Assembly (NCBI GenBank): GCA_034437895.1
Contig: DAOTTO010000316.1
Span: 1-8,152, forward strand
Origin: JANRLJ01 sp034437895
GTDB taxonomy: Bacteria; Chloroflexota; Anaerolineae; Aggregatilineales; Phototrophicaceae
Direction of reading: 5' to 3'
Length of the DNA stretch: 8,152 nucleotides
Made by a program: the position numbers and the translations under genes. This document shows, in pieces, positions 5,031-8,152 of the stretch (the first letter of the stretch is position 1; the number at the start of each line of letters is the position of its first letter). The notes under the pieces were generated by a model that ran no database searches, was not told the origin of the DNA, and was given only the letters and a program-made list of their open reading frames with translations.

Positions 5031-6071
5031 TTACTCTAGCCGGATTCGTGGATCAAGGAGCGCGTATAAAATATCTGAAAGCAGGACACCCAGAATAAAC
5101 ATCACCGCCGCGATGACGACAGTTCCCATCACAAGGGGATAATCGCGCTGGAATACGGCATTAACGACCAACCGTCCCATGCCGGGCCATGTAAAGACCT
5201 GCTCTACGATGACCGCGCCGCTAAGCAGTGTACCTAAGCCGGGGCCGATAAAGGTAGCGACGGGCAGCAAGGCGTTGCGTGTGGCATGTCTGCGCCAGAC
5301 GATGCGCTCCGCCAGCCCTTTCGCACGAGCGGTACGGATATAATCCTGCGCGAGAACTTCTAAAATCTCGGTACGTGTAAACCGCGAGACAAAGGCAATC
5401 GTCCCTAACGACAGCACAAAGACGGGCATAATCATGTGGCGCAAAGTTTCGATGGGGTCAAAGGTATTGCTGCGTCGGGCAATATCTTGTATTCCACTCA
5501 TCGGTAGTAAATCCGCCCGCACACTGAAAAAGATAATCATCACCAAACCCAACCAGAATGCTGGGATGGCATTGCCAATCACCGTGATAATGCGTACAAA
5601 TTGGTCGATCAGCGTGCCTTGATAAGTTGCCGCCAAAACACCCAATAGAATCCCCACGCCATAACCAACAATCAATGCACTAAAAGTCAGCAGCAGCGTT
5701 GCCGGGATACGCTCAATAATGAGGCTTAAAACAGGTCTGCGGATTTGCAGCGAAACGCCCATATCCCCGCGCAGAAGTCCTCTACGCTCGCCATAATGGT
5801 CGATTTCATCATTGGTGTCGCCATCGCCGTTGATGTCGATTTTGCGCCAGTCATTCCCGACCAGCCAGTAGATATACTGCGTAAATGCAGGTTGATCGAG
5901 ACCCAATTGGCGCGTCATAATCGCTGAGGATTCCGCGTCACGATTAGGTGAAAAAGTAATCAGGGCGACGGGATCCCCCGGCGCGGAGATCATCACCAAA
6001 AAGGAGATGAGCGTCACGCCGAAAAATGTCGGAATGCCCTGTAAAAGTCTGCGTAAAAGATACCGCCCCAT
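5031..6071 (-). CDS. OppB/DppB-type peptide ABC transporter permease with acidic loop insert
   Basis: Inner-membrane permease of 346 residues, about 40 longer than the roughly 306 of E. coli OppB. The N-terminus MGRYLLRRLLQGIPTFFGV leads into TM1 (13-32), typical of the family. Later segments lie near 123-147, 160-185, 213-229, 273-293 and 315-339. The EAA loop is QDYIRTARAKGLAERI...NALLP (242-270), and the end SDILYALLDPRI is standard. Much of the extra length is an insert at about 73-99 in the first extracytoplasmic loop, with an EF-hand-like run DINGDGDTNDEID (79-91), ahead of the usual LLRGDMG. GAGGG (6077-6081) lies 5 nt before the ATG. It follows the M24 gene by 91 nt and precedes oppC by 3 nt. 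ATPase and binding-protein genes are absent here. Confidence 0.93.
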   Translation of the reverse strand: MGRYLLRRLLQGIPTFFGVTLISFLVMISAPGDPVALITFSPNRDAESSAIMTRQLGLDQPAFTQYIYWLVGNDWRKIDINGDGDTNDEIDHYGERRGLLRGDMGVSLQIRRPVLSLIIERIPATLLLTFSALIVGYGVGILLGVLAATYQGTLIDQFVRIITVIGNAIPAFWLGLVMIIFFSVRADLLPMSGIQDIARRSNTFDPIETLRHMIMPVFVLSLGTIAFVSRFTRTEILEVLAQDYIRTARAKGLAERIVWRRHATRNALLPVATFIGPGLGTLLSGAVIVEQVFTWPGMGRLVVNAVFQRDYPLVMGTVVIAAVMFILGVLLSDILYALLDPRIRLE

Positions 6072-6162
6072 AACAACCCTCGTGTGCGATGAAACCCAAA
6101 TTTCGGGCAGATGATCTAATCATAACCGTGTTTTTCGTGTGTCGCAAAAACCGATCCCTTAA

Positions 6163-7353
6163 TCATTGCAGAGGAATCGTCAAACTTTCCAGATCACGCG
6201 GATACCATGTCATTATTTCCGGGCCGTTTTCCGTAATCAGCACCATATCCGAATGACGGAAGCCGCCGACCTCTGGATGATACATGCCCGGTTCAACCGT
6301 GAAGATCATCCCTGTCTTGAGCGGTGTTTTATCGCCGCGATCTAAGTAGGGACTCTCATGATAACGTGAGCCGATGGCGTGTCCGGTGTGATGCCGCCAG
6401 TTTTCCATGAGAGTATGTTTTTCAAAATATGCCCGCACCGCCAAATCCACATCGCAGCAGCGCTCCGCCGTTTCAAAGGCCGCGAAAGCCGTGTCTTGCA
6501 GCGCGATCATGTGATCGAATAAACGGCGTTGCTCGTCCGTCGGTTTGCCTAAAATCATCGTGCGTTCCAATTCGCACACATAGCCCCACACAGGCGCTGT
6601 CGATTCGCCAACCAGCACATCGCCTGCTTGAAAAATAATGTTGCTGGCGAGGGCGTGGGGGATCGCGCCGTTGCGCCCGATCTGCCCACGATAAATGCCG
6701 TATGCCATGCCTGTCGTCATGCTCAAGGCGCGATATACGGGGCCAATCGCGTCCAGCATCGCCAGTGTCGCTTCATCGCTGGCCTGCATCTCGACTTGCG
6801 ATTCAGTCATCCCGACTTTGGTATAGCGCTGCAACAACGTCAGCGCCAGATGCGCCCAACGGCAGCTTTCACGCAGCAAATTAATTTCCGCCGGAGACTT
6901 AATCATCATCTGATCTTCGACAGCTTCACGGATAGAATGGACGGTAAAATTGCCGAGTTCCGCCAATTTGGGGCCGCGATAACCGAAAATCCAAGGATAG
7001 CTCTCGCCATCCGCCGCGATCTTGCCAGAGATGCCCATATCCGCCAGCAAATCCTTGAGCGCCATCATCGGGTGCGGATCATCAGGATATTCGATGTAAT
7101 GCGCCACATGCTCAATCAGCGCATTTTGCTGCGCGTGTTCCACCTCCATGCGCGGGACGAACATGCCCCGTTCCCCCTTCGCGTTGATCACAAACGCAAT
7201 CGGGCGCTCGGTGGGGATAAAAGCGAATCCGCAATAATAAATGATGTAGTCGCGGTCAAACAACACCACGCCGCTGTAGCCCTCGCGCTGCATCGCTTCC
7301 AGCAGGGAATCACATCGCCCCCGATATTCGGCATCCGTAATCTTGAGCATCAT
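6163..7353 (-). CDS. M24-family (Xaa-Pro peptidase/creatinase fold) protein with altered metal site
   Basis: Cytoplasmic protein of 396 residues. The N-terminal creatinase/prolidase domain spans about 1-150 and the pita-bread catalytic domain 155-390. Conserved landmarks are H233 (AIPHALAS), GDVLVGE (244-250), ELERT (261-265), TGHAIG with H325, YHESP with H332, TVEPGMY with E354, and GGFRHSD (363-369). The five usual metal ligands are Asp, Asp, His, Glu, Glu; here they read E250, E261, H325, E354 and S368. I recall a widespread subfamily with the same ELERT and RHSD blocks, so this is probably a conserved variant. Position ahead of two peptide permeases fits hydrolysis of imported peptides, but creatinase-like or other C-N chemistry remains open. 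GAAAGG (7360-7365) precedes tandem ATGs at 7353 and 7350; either could start. Confidence 0.87.
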   Translation of the reverse strand: MMLKITDAEYRGRCDSLLEAMQREGYSGVVLFDRDYIIYYCGFAFIPTERPIAFVINAKGERGMFVPRMEVEHAQQNALIEHVAHYIEYPDDPHPMMALKDLLADMGISGKIAADGESYPWIFGYRGPKLAELGNFTVHSIREAVEDQMMIKSPAEINLLRESCRWAHLALTLLQRYTKVGMTESQVEMQASDEATLAMLDAIGPVYRALSMTTGMAYGIYRGQIGRNGAIPHALASNIIFQAGDVLVGESTAPVWGYVCELERTMILGKPTDEQRRLFDHMIALQDTAFAAFETAERCCDVDLAVRAYFEKHTLMENWRHHTGHAIGSRYHESPYLDRGDKTPLKTGMIFTVEPGMYHPEVGGFRHSDMVLITENGPEIMTWYPRDLESLTIPLQ

Positions 7354-7370
7354 CGTTAACCTTTCGTTAT

Positions 7371-7400
7371 TTGATATTTAGAAACGCTTGTGGGTATACT
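7371..7400 (+). promoter_or_regulatory. Candidate promoter of the restriction-modification gene
   Basis: TTGATA (7371-7376) and TATACT (7395-7400) are each 5/6 matches to sigma-70 boxes, separated by 18 bp. Transcription would start near 7407, leaving a leader of about 110 nt before the ATG at 7518. It overlaps the upstream region of the divergent M24 operon, so the two transcripts may influence each other. Confidence 0.5.
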
Positions 7401-7468
7401 ATTAGTAAATGTTCAAAGGTAATTTGAATTTATCGCTCGGTGGTTAAATCTTTTTTCAATTCCTTTTT

Positions 7469-7482
7469 ATAAGTCCACTTAT
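7469..7482. promoter_or_regulatory. Palindrome in the leader of the restriction-modification gene
   Basis: ATAAGT (7469-7474) and ACTTAT (7477-7482) form a perfect inverted repeat around CC. Restriction-modification genes are sometimes controlled through palindromic operators; that role here is inference, as no controller gene is visible in the window. Confidence 0.3.
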
Positions 7483-7517
7483 TAATCTGATACCTCTGCT
7501 AAGTGTTAGGAGCATTT

Positions 7518-8152
7518 ATGTCCGCGCCCGATCTCATCCACCAACTTGTCGAGCAGTTTGAACAAAATAAGGTGCATTTTAAATCGCTCCAATTTAAAGA
7601 GACCGATACCCGCGTCGTCTTTATTGACCGATTCTTCGCCGCGCTCGGTTGGGACATGACCAGTCCGCAGCAGATCGTGCGCGAGTTGAGCGTCGATGTA
7701 GAAGAAAATCAACGACTCAAACGCAAATTCCCCGATTACGGCTTTTACATTGACCGCAACCTGCGCTTCTTTGTGGAGGCCAAAGCGCCCCACGTCGATA
7801 TTAAAGAAAACAAAGACGCGGCCTTCCAAGTCCGACGCTACGGCTGGTCTGCCAAGCTGCCAGCTAGTATTTTGACCGATTTTGAAGAATTTAGCATCTA
7901 TGACTGCCGACTAAAACCCGCCAACGACGACAAGCCCACAGAAGGCCGTTTGCGCCGCTACACTTACACCGAGTATGTGGACAAATGGGACGAGATCGCC
8001 GAACTGATCTCTTACGAAGCCGTCCGCGCCAACAAACTCGATGAATGGGTGCGCGATGTAAAAACACGCGGCATTGAAGAGGTCGATAAGGCCTTTCTGG
8101 ATGAGATGGAAAAATGGCGCGTTTGGCTGGCGAAGGACATCGTGCTGCATAA
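7518..8152 (+). CDS. Type IIG restriction-modification enzyme, N-terminal part (runs off right edge)
   Basis: The first 211 codons are open to the window edge. The visible part is a PD-(D/E)xK nuclease domain of the HsdR-N/Eco57I-like kind: FIDRFFAALGWD (35-46), P72-D73, E87-A-K89 as the catalytic triad, and Q104-V-R-R-Y108 followed by GWSAKLPASILTDFEEFSIYD (109-129). In this family the nuclease is followed, in a single chain of about 1000 residues, by an N6-adenine methyltransferase and a target-recognition domain; those would lie to the right. TTAGGAG (7506-7512) is 5 nt before the ATG, a clear start. Role: cleavage of unmethylated foreign DNA. A standalone nuclease or HsdR-like protein is less likely. 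The catalytic residues seen are intact; completeness cannot be judged. Confidence 0.82.
   Translation, partial: MSAPDLIHQLVEQFEQNKVHFKSLQFKETDTRVVFIDRFFAALGWDMTSPQQIVRELSVDVEENQRLKRKFPDYGFYIDRNLRFFVEAKAPHVDIKENKDAAFQVRRYGWSAKLPASILTDFEEFSIYDCRLKPANDDKPTEGRLRRYTYTEYVDKWDEIAELISYEAVRANKLDEWVRDVKTRGIEEVDKAFLDEMEKWRVWLAKDIVLH

Noticed and set aside
6072..6162. Separate promoter or small gene between the M24 and oppB genes
   Set aside because: The 91-nt gap contains only a minor ATGAT/ATCAT inverted repeat (6111-6123) and no convincing -35/-10 pair or frame; a single operon is simpler.
6628..7359. Long plus-strand open frame (243 codons) opposite the M24 gene
   Set aside because: It is antisense to a well-conserved gene, rich in His, Arg and Gln as expected of a shadow frame, has no RBS or family features.
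7506..8150. Minus-strand open frames at 7506-7829 and 7911-8150
   Set aside because: They are antisense shadows of the restriction-modification coding sequence, which has a clear RBS and nuclease motifs on the plus strand.

Overview
This 8.15 kb stretch of bacterial DNA probably comes from a Chloroflexota (Anaerolineae-like) genome. That assignment is inference. It rests on two G/C-rich intergenic hairpin repeats of a style I associate with that phylum, on an OppB-type permease with an acidic insert that I recall from Chloroflexota homologues, and on gene types common there. Base composition is moderate over most genes. It becomes visibly A/T-richer around the toxin-antitoxin genes (about 3040-4070). 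I see no rRNA, tRNA, CRISPR array, intact insertion sequence or replication origin.

Layout. 1-106: an imperfect palindromic repeat with two hairpins. 209-2558 (+): a WHG-type TetR regulator, a membrane-anchored monohaem cytochrome c and an atypical extended short-chain dehydrogenase. The last two are 27 nt apart and probably co-transcribed. 2600-2619: a hairpin in the convergent gap. 2662-3027 (-): a small [2Fe-2S] ferredoxin. 3211-3352 (-): the decayed C-terminal end of a second NAD(P)-binding oxidoreductase. 3397-4070 (+): a two-gene toxin-antitoxin module (small antitoxin plus PIN-domain toxin) with an ATGA overlap and its own extended -10 promoter. 7353-4083 (-): a probable operon of an M24 (Xaa-Pro peptidase/creatinase fold) protein, then OppB- and OppC-type permeases. 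7518 to the right edge (+): the first 211 codons of a probable type IIG restriction-modification enzyme.

Function. The M24 protein and the two permeases look like a peptide (or related small-molecule) uptake and intracellular hydrolysis unit. Neither the ATPases nor the solute-binding protein is present, so the transporter must be completed elsewhere. The left half contains redox genes (cytochrome c, SDR, ferredoxin, oxidoreductase remnant) whose functional connection is not proven. The toxin-antitoxin module and the restriction enzyme are typical accessory genes, and the oxidoreductase remnant beside the module marks a past rearrangement.

I find no clearly new multi-gene system. The best leads are the truncated, frameshifted oxidoreductase at the toxin-antitoxin boundary, the M24 protein with three of five metal ligands substituted, and the EF-hand-like acidic insert in the extracytoplasmic loop of the OppB homologue.
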